A stretch of DNA of 34,512 nt from DATHVR01 sp035461175. Its GTDB lineage: Bacteria; Actinomycetota; Acidimicrobiia; Spongiisociales; ZC4RG35. The notes under the pieces were generated by a model. The model had not been told where the DNA came from and made no database searches. It worked only from the letters and a program-made list of their open reading frames with translations. Below, piece by piece: positions 16,036 through 23,682 of this stretch (positions are counted from its first letter, which is position 1; the number at the start of each line of letters is the position of its first letter). Made by a program: the position numbers and the translations under genes. Location: the NCBI GenBank assembly GCA_035461175.1, contig DATHVR010000126.1, forward strand, positions 1 to 34,512, read 5' to 3'.

Positions 16036-16530
16036 TCACCAGCCGCGTGTGCCCGGCTCGCCCTTGAACGGACCGACGATATCGGAAGTAATCCAGCCGC
16101 CGTAGAAGTCCCCGGACTGGGCTCGTACCGCCTCGTCCCCGAGGAGACACCGGTCGACCCGGCCCGGGTAGAACGAGTAGTACCCGGCCAGGAGGGCGAA
16201 GTCCGGGGTGGGTCGGGGATAACACCAGGCGGCGCGTTCGGCCCGCTCGCCGTCGATCGAGATGGAGTAGTAGTCGGCCGCGCCTTTCCATTCGCAGACG
16301 GTGCGTCCCGGCTCCGAGACGAGAAGGTCGAGGCGCACGTCGTCGGGTGGGAGATAGATGCCCGGGGGATGGCTGGTCTCGAGCACCCTGAGGGCCCGGC
16401 GCGAGCGGGCCACGACCACGTCGGCGAACTCGACCACGGCCTCCCGTTCGGTAGCTTCGACACGGGGTGGACGGGGATAGTCCCACACCGACTCCTGGCC
16501 CGGCCCCGGTGGCACTGGCACCGGTCTCAC
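16036..16530 (-). CDS. DUF427 domain protein
   Basis: A 164-residue protein with the DUF427 beta-barrel pattern: VVARSRRALRVLETSHPPGIYLP, then CEWKGAADYYSI and AWCYPRP, ending GYYSFYPGRVD. GTG at 16530 overlaps the upstream MFS stop by 4 nt, which selects it over a longer frame inside the MFS gene. Members are small soluble proteins of unknown activity. A C-terminal tail (GGWITSDIVGPFKGEPGTRGW) matches the usual family ending. Confidence 0.85.
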   Translation of the reverse strand: MRPVPVPPGPGQESVWDYPRPPRVEATEREAVVEFADVVVARSRRALRVLETSHPPGIYLPPDDVRLDLLVSEPGRTVCEWKGAADYYSISIDGERAERAAWCYPRPTPDFALLAGYYSFYPGRVDRCLLGDEAVRAQSGDFYGGWITSDIVGPFKGEPGTRGW

Positions 16531-17831
16531 CTCAGGGCCTCCTCGGCGTGGATCTCGGGGAGGCGCCACGCCATCAGTGCACCGGCGATCCCTGCCAGCG
16601 CCAGGACGCCCAGAGCCCACTCCTCTCCGAACCGAGAGGCGGCCGCCCCCACCAAGCCGGTTCCGAGCAGGGCGATACCGATGAGGGTGTTGGACACGGC
16701 CACATACCGGGTGCGGCGGTCGCCCTGGGCCAGGTCGACCACGTACGTCTTCCGGCCCATCCGCGCTCCGGCGTGGATCACGGCCAGGACCAGATAGGTG
16801 ACCGGCCCCAGCCACCCGCTCTCTCCCCACACAGCCCGCACGCCTAGGTAGATGAAGACTGCCATTCCCCCGCTCAGGGCGGTGGCCGACATCACCCACC
16901 GCGAGGACCGGTCGGCCAGCCGCCCCCAAACGGGGGACCCCACCAGTCCGGCGATCCCGGCGGCAGCGACGAACGCCCCCAGACCCCCCGGCGACTCTCC
17001 CGACTCCGCCGCCAGTGCCACCACGAACGGGGGGCTGAGGGCGGTGACGAGGAGGAGGGTCCGGGCGATCACGAAATTGCGGAAAGGACGGTCGTTTCGC
17101 ACCAGGTCGAGGGACTGCCGTAAGGAGGTGGCGGGATCGGAGGCGTCCCCCGGCGAGGGAGTCTCTTCCACGGTCAGGAAGACGACAGAAGCGAGCACCC
17201 AGACCACGGCGGCCGCCAGAATCATGGCCCCCAGCACGGTGGCATCGGTTGTCTCGCCGAACAGTGACAGACCCGCCCCGACGGCCAGCGTGCCGAGACC
17301 GGCCACCGACGCCGCCAGTCCCGTCACCGACCCCCGATTGCCGCGCGGCACCGTCTTACCGAGGATGTCCTTGGAAGCGATGGAGGAAGCCGCCCGGGCC
17401 AGGGCGAAGACGGCCAGGGCCGCCAGGATGGCCCACGCGGCGAGAATCCCCTCGAGGAAGATGGCGGCGAGGCCGATGGCCGCCACCGCCGCCGCCTGGC
17501 CGAGCCCTCCCGCCGCCCAAACCCGCTTGCGCAGGCCAAAGCGTCGCACCCAGGGCACCATGGCTGCCTGGGGAAGTAGCGACCCCGCCTCCCGCACCGG
17601 GACCAGCAGGGCGATGAGAAAGGCGGGCGCCCCCAGGCTGGTCAGGAGCCAGGCGAGAACGGTCTTCGGGTCCACCACCCGATCTCCCAGCTGCTGCAGT
17701 GTCAGCGCACCCACGAGGCGGGCCGCATTTGCGGGCACCTGGCGACAGGCCGATTCAGGCAGTTCCCTGCAGCCGTGATCCTCTTCGTCCGCGATCAGGA
17801 ACGAATAGGCCCGGGTCATCAGATCAGCCAC
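16527..17831 (-). CDS. MFS-type transporter
   Basis: A 434-residue protein with about eleven to twelve membrane helices after a hydrophilic N-terminus of about 45 residues (DEEDHGCRELPESACRQ). The GxLxDRxSR motif between helices of the second half (WGRLADRSSRW) is the MFS loop signature. The substrate is not evident. GTG at 17831 or ATG at 17819 may start it. It is coupled to the DUF427 gene and divergent from the DUF2383 gene 79 bp away. Confidence 0.85.
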   Translation of the reverse strand: MADLMTRAYSFLIADEEDHGCRELPESACRQVPANAARLVGALTLQQLGDRVVDPKTVLAWLLTSLGAPAFLIALLVPVREAGSLLPQAAMVPWVRRFGLRKRVWAAGGLGQAAAVAAIGLAAIFLEGILAAWAILAALAVFALARAASSIASKDILGKTVPRGNRGSVTGLAASVAGLGTLAVGAGLSLFGETTDATVLGAMILAAAVVWVLASVVFLTVEETPSPGDASDPATSLRQSLDLVRNDRPFRNFVIARTLLLVTALSPPFVVALAAESGESPGGLGAFVAAAGIAGLVGSPVWGRLADRSSRWVMSATALSGGMAVFIYLGVRAVWGESGWLGPVTYLVLAVIHAGARMGRKTYVVDLAQGDRRTRYVAVSNTLIGIALLGTGLVGAAASRFGEEWALGVLALAGIAGALMAWRLPEIHAEEALR

Positions 17832-17910
17832 GGACCCAGCCTACGGCCCCCCGTTTGGGATCGAACACCGTCGGGTAGGTGTCGTCCACCAACCACCGAA
17901 AGGACCTGTG

Positions 17911-18369
17911 ATGGAAACCAGTCACGTTGGACGCGTACTCGAAGATTTGCTCGAAACCCTCGAGGACGGCAAGAAGGGATTCACCCAGACGGCCGAGAAG
18001 CTGACCGAGGCCAATCGCAACGACCTGGCCGGGCGCATGCGTGAGTTCGCCGACCAGCGCTCCTCCTTCGGCGCCGAGATCCGCACCCTCGCTTCCCAGC
18101 TCGGAATTGAGCTCGACGAGTCCGGGTCTATGGCCGGAGCCCTCCACCGCGGGTGGATTTCACTCAAGGATGCCCTTGCGTCCGACGAGCCTGCCGCAGT
18201 GCTGGCCGCGGCCGAGACCGGCGAAGATCACGCCAAGGACGAGTTCACCAAGGCCCTCGATGAGGACCTTCCCGGAGATGTCCGGACGCTGATCGCCCGT
18301 CAGGCCGCCGCCGTGTCCGCGGTCCACGACGAGGTGAAGAAACTGCGGGACGAGGAGAAGTCCGCATGA
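17911..18369 (+). CDS. DUF2383 (PA2169-type) four-helix-bundle protein
   Basis: A 152-residue, strongly helical, charged protein. It matches the DUF2383 pattern: an early LEDLLETLEDGKKGFTQTAE helix, ADQRSSFGAEI, LDESGSMAGALHRGWISLK and a C-terminal helix pair. Members are ferritin-like bundles of unknown function, often stress-induced. The ATG at 17911 follows AAAGGA at 6 nt; the GTG just before it is less likely. It is coupled (ATGA) to the tiny membrane gene downstream. Confidence 0.85.
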   Translation: METSHVGRVLEDLLETLEDGKKGFTQTAEKLTEANRNDLAGRMREFADQRSSFGAEIRTLASQLGIELDESGSMAGALHRGWISLKDALASDEPAAVLAAAETGEDHAKDEFTKALDEDLPGDVRTLIARQAAAVSAVHDEVKKLRDEEKSA

Positions 18370-18512
18370 CCGGCTGGGCAATCCTCCTCCTGATCGTGGC
18401 CCTCATCCTGGGCGGCGTCGGTCTATTCGTGGAGGCGCTGCGCTGGCTGCTGATCATTGGCCTCGTGCTGCTGGTCGTGTCTTTCCTCACCGGACGCAAA
18501 CGGGTCGTCTGA
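18366..18512 (+). CDS. 48-residue two-helix membrane protein
   Basis: The ATG at 18366 overlaps the DUF2383 stop by 4 nt. The product begins MTGWAILLLIVALILGG, has a second helix (LRWLLIIGLVLLVVSFL) and a basic end (TGRKRVV). Tight coupling and a strong terminator 23 bp after the stop support it as a true small gene. It resembles the short hydrophobic proteins common in actinobacterial stress operons; function unknown. Confidence 0.7.
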   Translation: MTGWAILLLIVALILGGVGLFVEALRWLLIIGLVLLVVSFLTGRKRVV

Positions 18513-18535
18513 CCCGGGCAGAACGAAGCCAAATC

Positions 18536-18567
18536 GGGAACGGGCGGCCCTCGGGCCGCCCGTTCCC
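18536..18567 (+). terminator. Strong hairpin terminator after the DUF2383 operon
   Basis: GGGAACGGGCGGCCC and GGGCCGCCCGTTCCC are perfect 15-base inverted arms separated by TC. The stem isolates the DUF2383 operon from the CBS/regulator operon downstream. Confidence 0.8.
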
Positions 18568-18611
18568 GCGTCTCGACCCGTTCCAGCCCGATAGGGCCAT
18601 CGGCCCAAGTC

Positions 18612-18631
18612 GAGGGGACCTTCGCCTCCGG
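18612..18631 (+). promoter_or_regulatory. DosR-like box before the CBS/response-regulator operon
   Basis: GAGGGGACCTTCGCCTCCGG matches the DosR consensus at 12 of 20 and shares GGGAC-TTCG with the hsp20 site. It ends 51 bp before the GTG at 18683. A second palindrome, GGGCC-ATC-GGCCC, lies at 18594-18606 and may be a companion site. If real, the DosR-type regulator in this operon would control itself. Confidence 0.45.
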
Positions 18632-18682
18632 AAATCCTCCTTCGTCGGAGGCAGGATGCGGACAACGACGAAAGGACCCCAA

Positions 18683-19075
18683 GTGCTCGTTCGTGAACTC
18701 CTCGGGGGAGAAGTCGATACTTGCCCACCCCACCTGTCGATGGTGGCGGCTGCCCGGCGGATGATCGACGAGGACATCGGTTCACTGGCCGTGGTCGACG
18801 CCGGAGAACTGGTCGGGATCGTCACCGAGCGTGACGTCCTGCGAGCGGTGGCCGACGAGAAGCTGAGCAGGCGATCCAAGGTGGCCGAGGTGATGACACC
18901 CCGACCCGACTCTCTCGAGCCCGACGTGGACGTCCAGGAGGCCTCGGAGTGGATGATGGCCGCCGGCTACCGGCATCTGCCCGTCACCGATTCCGGCGAG
19001 TTGATCGGAATGATCAGCATCAAGGATCTCATGTGGGCCCTGACCGAGGCAGCCGCGGGCCGGACCGGGGTGTGA
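18683..19075 (+). CDS. Two-CBS-domain protein, Hrp1-like
   Basis: A 130-residue tandem CBS protein like M. tuberculosis Hrp1 (Rv2626c). The first CBS covers about 8-60 (GSLAVVDAGELVGIVTERDVLRAV), the second about 72-125 (YRHLPVTDSGELIGMISIKDLMWAL). CBS pairs usually sense adenine nucleotides. The GTG at 18683, 6 nt after GAAAGGA, is preferred over the ATG at 18656: it aligns the N-terminus (VLVRELLGGEV) with the related protein at 28298 (MRLSSLVGGHV). It is followed after 1 nt by the DosR-type regulator, so the two form an operon. Confidence 0.85.
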   Translation: MLVRELLGGEVDTCPPHLSMVAAARRMIDEDIGSLAVVDAGELVGIVTERDVLRAVADEKLSRRSKVAEVMTPRPDSLEPDVDVQEASEWMMAAGYRHLPVTDSGELIGMISIKDLMWALTEAAAGRTGV

Positions 19076-19076
19076 C

Positions 19077-19757
19077 GTGACCCTCACCGCCCACCCCAAG
19101 AGGACCGGCCGAGCTCGGTCCGCCAAGATCAGGATCGTTGTCGTCGACGACCACCAACTGGTTCGAGATGGCCTCCGGGCATTGATCGGCCGGGAGCCGA
19201 CGATGGAGGTGGTGGGCGAGGCTGAGAGCGCGGGGGAAGCCGTCCGTAGGGTCGTGTCCGAGGAGCCGGATGTGGTGACGCTGGACATCGGCCTCCCCGA
19301 CTCCTCAGGCATCGAGGCCTGTGCTCGCATCAAGGAGATCGCGCCCGGGACCCGGGTCCTGATGCTTACCGCCTACGCCGATTCCGCCGCCTGCAAGGCC
19401 GCCCGGGAAGCCGGAGCCGACGGCTTCGTCCTCAAGCGCACCCGTGACTTCCAGCTGGTGGAACGGATCCAGCAGGTAGCGGACGGCCATACCGCCTTCG
19501 AGGACGAGCCCAAGGAGACCTCCGATCCGGTCCTGGACCGCCTCACCCCCCGAGAGATGTCGATCCTGGAGCTGATCGCCGAAGGCAAGACCAACCGGGA
19601 GATCGCCGAGAGCCTCTTCCTGGCCGAGAAGACCGTCAAGAACTACGTATCCAATCTGCTAACCAAGATGGGGATACGACACCGCTCGGCGGCGGCCGCC
19701 TATGTGGCCAGGCTGCAGTCGACCCGTGCCCGCCTCGGCCTCGACCCCGAGGACTGA
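19077..19757 (+). CDS. DosR/DevR-type response regulator (NarL/FixJ family)
   Basis: A 226-residue receiver plus LuxR-type HTH protein. The phosphoacceptor is D70 (VTLDIGLPDSSG), with acidic D24-D25 and K120. The HTH (about 155-202) contains FLAEKTVKNYVSNLLTKMG, nearly identical to the recognition region of M. tuberculosis DosR, including the Lys-Thr-Val-Lys-Asn run that contacts the GGGAC half-site. An N-terminal extension of about 16 basic residues is unlike DosR; a start nearer AKIRIVVVDD is possible, though GTG at 19077 sits just after the CBS stop. It is the first of two such regulators in the window and the natural candidate to bind the boxes described here. The cognate kinase is not adjacent. 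Confidence 0.9.
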   Translation: MTLTAHPKRTGRARSAKIRIVVVDDHQLVRDGLRALIGREPTMEVVGEAESAGEAVRRVVSEEPDVVTLDIGLPDSSGIEACARIKEIAPGTRVLMLTAYADSAACKAAREAGADGFVLKRTRDFQLVERIQQVADGHTAFEDEPKETSDPVLDRLTPREMSILELIAEGKTNREIAESLFLAEKTVKNYVSNLLTKMGIRHRSAAAAYVARLQSTRARLGLDPED

Positions 19758-19771
19758 CCCCGGGTCCGATA

Positions 19772-19791
19772 TTGCGGACTTTCGACCCTGG
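19772..19791 (+). promoter_or_regulatory. DosR-like box before hsp20
   Basis: TTGCGGACTTTCGACCCTGG matches the DosR consensus at 14 of 20. Its core CGGACTTTCGACCCT differs at only two bases from the nirK site core GGGACTTTGGACCCT. It ends 58 bp before the GTG at 19850. The mycobacterial counterpart hspX is a classic DosR target. Confidence 0.6.
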
Positions 19792-19849
19792 CACGACCCG
19801 CCGGGACGGGCCGACACTCGCCTCTAGAGACACGGAGAAAGGAGAGACC

Positions 19850-20290
19850 GTGGAACTGAAGAGGTGGGTGCCCCTTCTCGATCTGGAATCGGAGATGCGC
19901 TCCATGTTCGACCGCTATTGGCCGGCCGAAGAAAGGGAACGGCTTCTCCCCAACAAGCTGGTCGCAGACATGCACAGAGACGAGGGAGACCTGGTGGTGA
20001 CGGTAGAGCTTCCCGGCGTCGATCCCGACAAGGATGTAGACATCACCGTGGAGGACGACATCCTCATCATCAAAGGTGAGAAGTCCGACGAACGAGAGGT
20101 CGAGGAAGAGGATCACTTCCTGCGCGAGCGCCGCTTCGGCAACTTCGAGCGCCGCATCTTCCTGCCCGACGGGGTGGACCCCGATGCCATCACCGCCTCC
20201 TATGACCACGGCGTGCTGACGGTCCGGGTGCCGATACCGGTGGAAGCGGAGGGGACTCCCCGTAGGATTCCGATCAAGGCCAACCCATGA
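19850..20290 (+). CDS. Hsp20 / alpha-crystallin small heat shock protein
   Basis: A 146-residue ATP-independent chaperone. The alpha-crystallin domain (about 35-130) shows VVTVELPGVDPDKDVDITVEDDIL, then FLRERRFGNFERRIFLP and the C-terminal signature YDHGVLTVRVP. The IPI motif in the tail (RRIPIKANP) is the usual oligomer contact. The GTG at 19850 follows GAAAGGAGAG; an in-frame TTG at 19772 would read through the promoter box and is rejected. It is the counterpart of HspX of the M. tuberculosis dormancy regulon. The flavodoxin gene follows after 67 bp. Confidence 0.92.
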   Translation: MELKRWVPLLDLESEMRSMFDRYWPAEERERLLPNKLVADMHRDEGDLVVTVELPGVDPDKDVDITVEDDILIIKGEKSDEREVEEEDHFLRERRFGNFERRIFLPDGVDPDAITASYDHGVLTVRVPIPVEAEGTPRRIPIKANP

Positions 20291-20357
20291 CGTGCCGGAT
20301 TCCGGCATCGACGACCCCGGCCCCGGCCGGGGTCGTCGGCGAGAGGAGGAGAAGAGC

Positions 20358-20855
20358 GTGAAAGTACTCGTGACCGTGGCCTCGAAACACGGAGCGACCG
20401 CCGAGATCGGTGATCGCATCGCCGCCGAACTGGCCCGGCGGGGCCACGACGTGACCAACCGGCCCCCCGAGGAGGTGGGCCGGGTCGAGGGGTTCGACGC
20501 CGTGGTAATCGGCAGTGCTGTCTACGCCGGACGGTGGCGCCCGGAGGCCCGGGACCTGATAGACGAGTTCGGCCGTTATCTGCGCGATCGCCATCTGTGG
20601 CTGTTCTCGAGCGGGCCACTCGGCGAACCCCCCGAGCCCAACGAGGATCCCATCGACATCGCCGCCATCGTCGAGGCCACCTCGCCTCATCCCCACCGCA
20701 TGTTCCCGGGAAAGCTCGACCCCGAAGTCCTGGGCCTGGCGGAGCGGGCCATTGTCCGGGCGCTGCGCGCTCCCTACGGTGATTTCCGGGACTGGGAGGA
20801 GATCACGGCGTGGGCGGGCGAGATCGCCGACGCTCTCGACGCTGCCACGGCCTAG
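20358..20855 (+). CDS. Flavodoxin-domain protein (HemG-like)
   Basis: A 165-residue protein opening MKVLVTVASKHGATAEIGDRIAAEL, the FMN-phosphate loop form typical of HemG-type flavodoxins, followed by VIGSAVYAGRWRPEA and the FSSGPLGE segment. It probably carries FMN and one- or two-electron chemistry in the cytosol; a protoporphyrinogen oxidase role is possible but unproven. GTG at 20358 follows GAGGAGG; the in-frame ATG at 20292 gives an unrelated basic tail. It may share the hsp20 transcript and ends at a strong terminator. Confidence 0.85.
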   Translation: MKVLVTVASKHGATAEIGDRIAAELARRGHDVTNRPPEEVGRVEGFDAVVIGSAVYAGRWRPEARDLIDEFGRYLRDRHLWLFSSGPLGEPPEPNEDPIDIAAIVEATSPHPHRMFPGKLDPEVLGLAERAIVRALRAPYGDFRDWEEITAWAGEIADALDAATA

Positions 20856-20867
20856 GCGAAGACGATG

Positions 20868-20901
20868 AAAGGCCCGCCCGTGGTGACACGGGCGGGCCTT
20901 T
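20868..20901. terminator. Bidirectional hairpin terminator between convergent genes
   Basis: A perfect 15-bp stem AAAGGCCCGCCCGTG / CACGGGCGGGCCTTT with loop GTGA. Because it starts with AAA and ends with TTT, it can work in both directions, for the flavodoxin gene and the oppositely oriented membrane gene ending at 20911. Confidence 0.85.
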
Positions 20902-20910
20902 CCTGTGCCC

Positions 20911-21102
20911 TCAGTTGGTGTGTTCGCGCCGGTTGAGCGACCCGACCACCACTGCCGCCCCTGCCACTACCAAGGCAAGGGGACCGATGTAGCGGAGGTC
21001 ACTGACCGACAGCGACCAAACGTCCATCGCTTCCAGGGTGAAGGCGATCCCCAGTGCCAGGAAAATGAGACCGGCAAAGAGGGTTCCTAAGTGCATTCTC
21101 AT
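20911..21102 (-). CDS. Small two-helix membrane protein of the PspC/LiaF operon
   Basis: A 63-residue protein with helices at about 5-22 (GTLFAGLIFLALGIAFTLEA) and 36-55. The second helix region (YIGPLALVVAGAAVVVGSL) resembles the repeated helix hairpins of LiaF-like DUF5668 proteins, so it may be a short paralogue of the upstream gene. It overlaps that gene by 4 nt (ATGA). Confidence 0.7.
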   Translation of the reverse strand: MRMHLGTLFAGLIFLALGIAFTLEAMDVWSLSVSDLRYIGPLALVVAGAAVVVGSLNRREHTN

Positions 21103-21746
21103 CTCGTCACCTCGATCTCTCCCGCCGCCACGTTCAGGTCAAGCGTCAGCGTGACCTCGGCCGTGTCGTAATCGGGACTCTCGTAGACGCGACTGACGGA
21201 GATGCCGTCGGCCTGTTCGCCCAGGAGATTCACATCCCCCGCTCCCGCCGAGGCGTCTACCGCCACCGCCACATCGGCCGGCAGCCGGATCAGCATCTCC
21301 CCGGCCCCCACCGTGACGTCGACCGAGGTCGACTCGGTGAGGCTGAGGTCGGTCAGATCGAGTGTGATCGCTCCCATCCCGACGTTGTAGGCCGGCTCGA
21401 GTTCCTCCTGAGTGGTGATTCGGTAATTGCGTTCCCCGATTCCGCCGGCGAAGGCATTAGGCGGGAACACCGCTGCCAGCACCACTGCCACGGTGAGGAA
21501 CACGCCGAACACCACCAGGCCACTATGCGGGCCGTCGAAAGATCCGACCACCAGGGCGAGACCGACGATGCCGAGCAGGATCGGCAGCACCAGGGCGGCT
21601 CGCACCTCGAACACGTCGAGCGCGTCGAGCAGCCACAGGGCTCCGGCCGCCACCAGCACCAACCCGAGAACTATCGAGCCATAAGGCCGGTTCCGGGGTG
21701 TGAGGGTGGAGTCGGAGGTAGCGGGACGTTCATCGATTGCGTGCAT
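21099..21746 (-). CDS. LiaF-like envelope-stress membrane protein
   Basis: A 215-residue protein with about four N-terminal helices (25-98; IVLGLVLVAAGALWLLDALDVF and following) and an extracytoplasmic beta-rich C-terminal half (about 110-215). That half has repeated short strands (GAITLDLTDLSL, VDVTVGAGEMLIRLP, VDASAGAGDVNLLG), the pattern of the LiaF/toast-rack fold. With the preceding PspC gene it forms an envelope-stress type operon; the two overlap by 17 bases. Confidence 0.8.
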   Translation of the reverse strand: MHAIDERPATSDSTLTPRNRPYGSIVLGLVLVAAGALWLLDALDVFEVRAALVLPILLGIVGLALVVGSFDGPHSGLVVFGVFLTVAVVLAAVFPPNAFAGGIGERNYRITTQEELEPAYNVGMGAITLDLTDLSLTESTSVDVTVGAGEMLIRLPADVAVAVDASAGAGDVNLLGEQADGISVSRVYESPDYDTAEVTLTLDLNVAAGEIEVTR

Positions 21747-22170
21747 GGCGACTCCCCGAGTAGATCATGGCGAGACCGGCCGCGACCACTACCAGCGGCC
21801 ACATGATCCGGTCGAACCACGGCACCAGGTTGTTGATCAACAGCATCAACCCCACCGCGATGAGGGCGACGCCGGCGATCACCGGGCCCTGGGAACCGAT
21901 CGATGACGGCCCGTGTCCCAGGTCCTCGCCCGGGCGCTGCTCCGGCATCGCCACCCAGGCGATCAGGTAGAGCAGCACGCCGGAACCACCGCCAATGGCC
22001 AGCACCACAAAGGCGATGCGGAACCAGACCGGGTCCACGCCGAAGTAGCGTCCCAGGCCCCCACAGACTCCCGCCACCACCTTGTCCTCGGTGGAGCGGC
22101 GCAGGAGTCCGGTGCCGGGGGTGGGCTCCTCGACGGGCGACTCGGGAGTGCCCGTTTCCAGTTGGGTCAT
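21730..22170 (-). CDS. PspC-domain membrane protein
   Basis: A 146-residue protein. After a polar N-terminus comes LRRSTEDKVVAGVCGGLGRYFGVDPVWFRIAF in parts, the hallmark of PspC, then a helix ending YLIAWVAMPEQ. Two further helices (about 89-106 and 115-137) resemble LiaF-type hairpins. The ATG at 22170 follows a near-perfect AAGGAGG at 6-7 nt. PspC proteins act in membrane-stress signalling. It is the first gene of a three-gene leftward operon that shares a divergent promoter with the VOC-DUF4342 gene. Confidence 0.88.
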   Translation of the reverse strand: MTQLETGTPESPVEEPTPGTGLLRRSTEDKVVAGVCGGLGRYFGVDPVWFRIAFVVLAIGGGSGVLLYLIAWVAMPEQRPGEDLGHGPSSIGSQGPVIAGVALIAVGLMLLINNLVPWFDRIMWPLVVVAAGLAMIYSGSRHARNR

Positions 22171-22218
22171 ATTCCAACCTCCTTCGGCGCCGAGTATCCA
22201 CAACGACCGCGCGTGGGT

Positions 22219-22238
22219 CCAGTGCCAAAAGTCCCGGG
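22219..22238 (-). promoter_or_regulatory. DosR-like box facing the PspC operon
   Basis: Read on the minus strand: CCCGGGACTTTTGGCACTGG, 12 of 20 to the DosR consensus, with the strong left half GGGACTTTTG shared with the nirK site. It is 48 bp upstream of the PspC ATG. Confidence 0.45.
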
Positions 22239-22255
22239 GGGACGAATGGCCCTAC
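22236..22255 (+). promoter_or_regulatory. DosR-like box facing the VOC-DUF4342 gene
   Basis: GGGGGGACGAATGGCCCTAC matches the DosR consensus at 13 of 20 (core GGGACGAATGGCCC). It ends 49 bp before the ATG at 22305 and abuts the leftward box, so the divergent promoter has a box for each side. Confidence 0.45.
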
Positions 22256-22304
22256 TCCCCCGCTCTCGGATCCCCGACAGTGGGGTGGACCCCAAGGAGG
22301 CGAG

Positions 22305-23300
22305 ATGACTACCGCGCAGGCGACACGACTGGGCACCGTCGCCCTGGTCGAGCTCAGAACCCCCGACGCCGGGGGATCAACGGACTTCTATCACCGTCTA
22401 TTCGGCTGGGACCTGACCGACCTGGGCCGTCACATCCTGGCCGAGGCGGAGGAGCGCAGCGCCGCCGTCATCCACCCCCTTCAGCCGACGATCGGTGATC
22501 CGGCCCTGCCCGCCGAGTGGACGATCGGCTTTCGGGTCGACGACCTGCGCCGGAGGGCGGAGCGGGTCATCGAACTGGGCGGCGGCATCGTCGAGCCGCC
22601 TTCCGAGAGCCCGGAGGGGTGGAGGTCCGCTCAGGCGATCGACCCCACCGGCGGCGCCTTCACATTGATCGAGGCGGGGCCGGCAATCGGTGTCGCTTTC
22701 GGAGGCAGCGCCGCCGGCACTCTCGGATGGTGCGAACTCGAGTCCACCGATCCGGCGCTCGCCGCTCCCTTCTATCGGGACCTGTTCGGATGGGAGATCG
22801 TCTTCGACACCGAAACCTCCTACACGACCTTCTTCGCCGACAAGCTGCCGATGGGAGGCGTGCGCCGGAGATTGGGAGACGGCAACTCGCGCTGGATTCC
22901 CTACTTCACCACCCACAGCCTGGAGGACTCGGTGGCCGTCGTCCGGGCCGGAGACGGGCACCCCGGACCGAGGCAGCGTTACGAGCAGTTCCGTTTCTGC
23001 CAGATCGACGATCCCTCCGGCGCGGTCTTCGCCCTAATCGAGACCGCCCCGCCGGGGACAGCAGCAGATCAGCCGGCCGGCCTGGCCGATCGTGTCGCCG
23101 ACCTGGTGCGAGAGGGCAACCGCCGCCACATCGTGGTCAGTGATCGACACGGACACAGAATCGTCGAGATCCCGCTGACGATCGGCGTGCTGGGGGCCGC
23201 CGTCGCCCCGGTGGCCAGCGCCGCCGGCACGGTGGCCGCCCTGGCGGCCCGGTGGAGCTTCTCCGTAGTCAGCCCAAGGCCCGAGGAGAGAAAGCGATGA
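22305..23300 (+). CDS. Two-VOC-domain protein fused to a DUF4342 domain
   Basis: A 331-residue protein with three parts. Two VOC domains occupy about 8-125 and 136-250 (VALVELRTPDAGGSTDFYHRLFGW; WCELESTDPALAAPFYRDLFGW in pieces), each with the paired beta-alpha-beta-beta-beta layout seen in actinobacterial glyoxalase-like proteins. The C-terminus (about 262-320) reads DRVADLVREGNRRHIVV, then EIPLTIGVLGAAVAPV, a DUF4342 domain with its hydrophobic hairpin. I know DUF4342 mainly as a separate small protein, so the fusion is noteworthy. The ATG follows AAGGAGG. It is coupled by 4 nt to the next gene. Confidence 0.82.
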   Translation: MTTAQATRLGTVALVELRTPDAGGSTDFYHRLFGWDLTDLGRHILAEAEERSAAVIHPLQPTIGDPALPAEWTIGFRVDDLRRRAERVIELGGGIVEPPSESPEGWRSAQAIDPTGGAFTLIEAGPAIGVAFGGSAAGTLGWCELESTDPALAAPFYRDLFGWEIVFDTETSYTTFFADKLPMGGVRRRLGDGNSRWIPYFTTHSLEDSVAVVRAGDGHPGPRQRYEQFRFCQIDDPSGAVFALIETAPPGTAADQPAGLADRVADLVREGNRRHIVVSDRHGHRIVEIPLTIGVLGAAVAPVASAAGTVAALAARWSFSVVSPRPEERKR

Positions 23301-23554
23301 AGACCTTCACCCAAAAGGACGCCGTCTCTGCCGCCGAGGAAATCGGAGTCCACTGGGAAGAGGAACTCTTCGACCTCGACGCCCTCTGGTTCGGCATGAA
23401 TGCCGAAGGCGGCGCCGACCTGGAGGGAGTCTCGCCCCGCACCGACGATCCCGTGATCGCTGCCCGCACCGCCCTGGCGCATCTGCGTGTCCGGCCCGAC
23501 TACTACGAAACCCTGCGGGAAGCGGCTGAAGAGGACGAACGCTTCAAGGGATAG
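23297..23554 (+). CDS. DUF5661-like small protein
   Basis: An 85-residue acidic helical protein: FTQKDAVSAAEEIGVHW, then FDLDALWFGMNAE and a C-terminal DPVIAARTALAHLRVRPDYYETL. This is the pattern of DUF5661, found in bacterial and phage genomes without known function. The ATG overlaps the VOC-DUF4342 stop (ATGA), so they are co-translated. An in-frame GTG at 23252 would lie inside the upstream gene and is unlikely. Confidence 0.75.
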   Translation: MKTFTQKDAVSAAEEIGVHWEEELFDLDALWFGMNAEGGADLEGVSPRTDDPVIAARTALAHLRVRPDYYETLREAAEEDERFKG

Positions 23555-23574
23555 GGATCTTCGGCGCCCGAGTT

Positions 23575-23622
23575 GGGTGGTGGGTTCTCAGTGGTGGGTC
23601 TTGAGTGGTGGGTTCCGTTGCC
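23575..23622. repeat. Short imperfect tandem repeat rich in GGTGGGTT
   Basis: After the DUF5661 gene, GGTGGTGGGTTCTCA, GTGGTGGGTCTTGA and GTGGTGGGTTCCG follow one another, three imperfect copies of a unit of about 14-15 bases. A G/C-rich inverted stretch (CCGGCTCCGCTGGCGCTCCGCCGG, read in parts) follows. No coding sense was seen; it lies downstream of both convergent genes. Confidence 0.5.
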
Positions 23623-23682
23623 CCCTGCCTTCCCCGGCTCCGCTGGCGCTCCGCCGGGCAGGGACCTTGGACAAAGCCTGCC

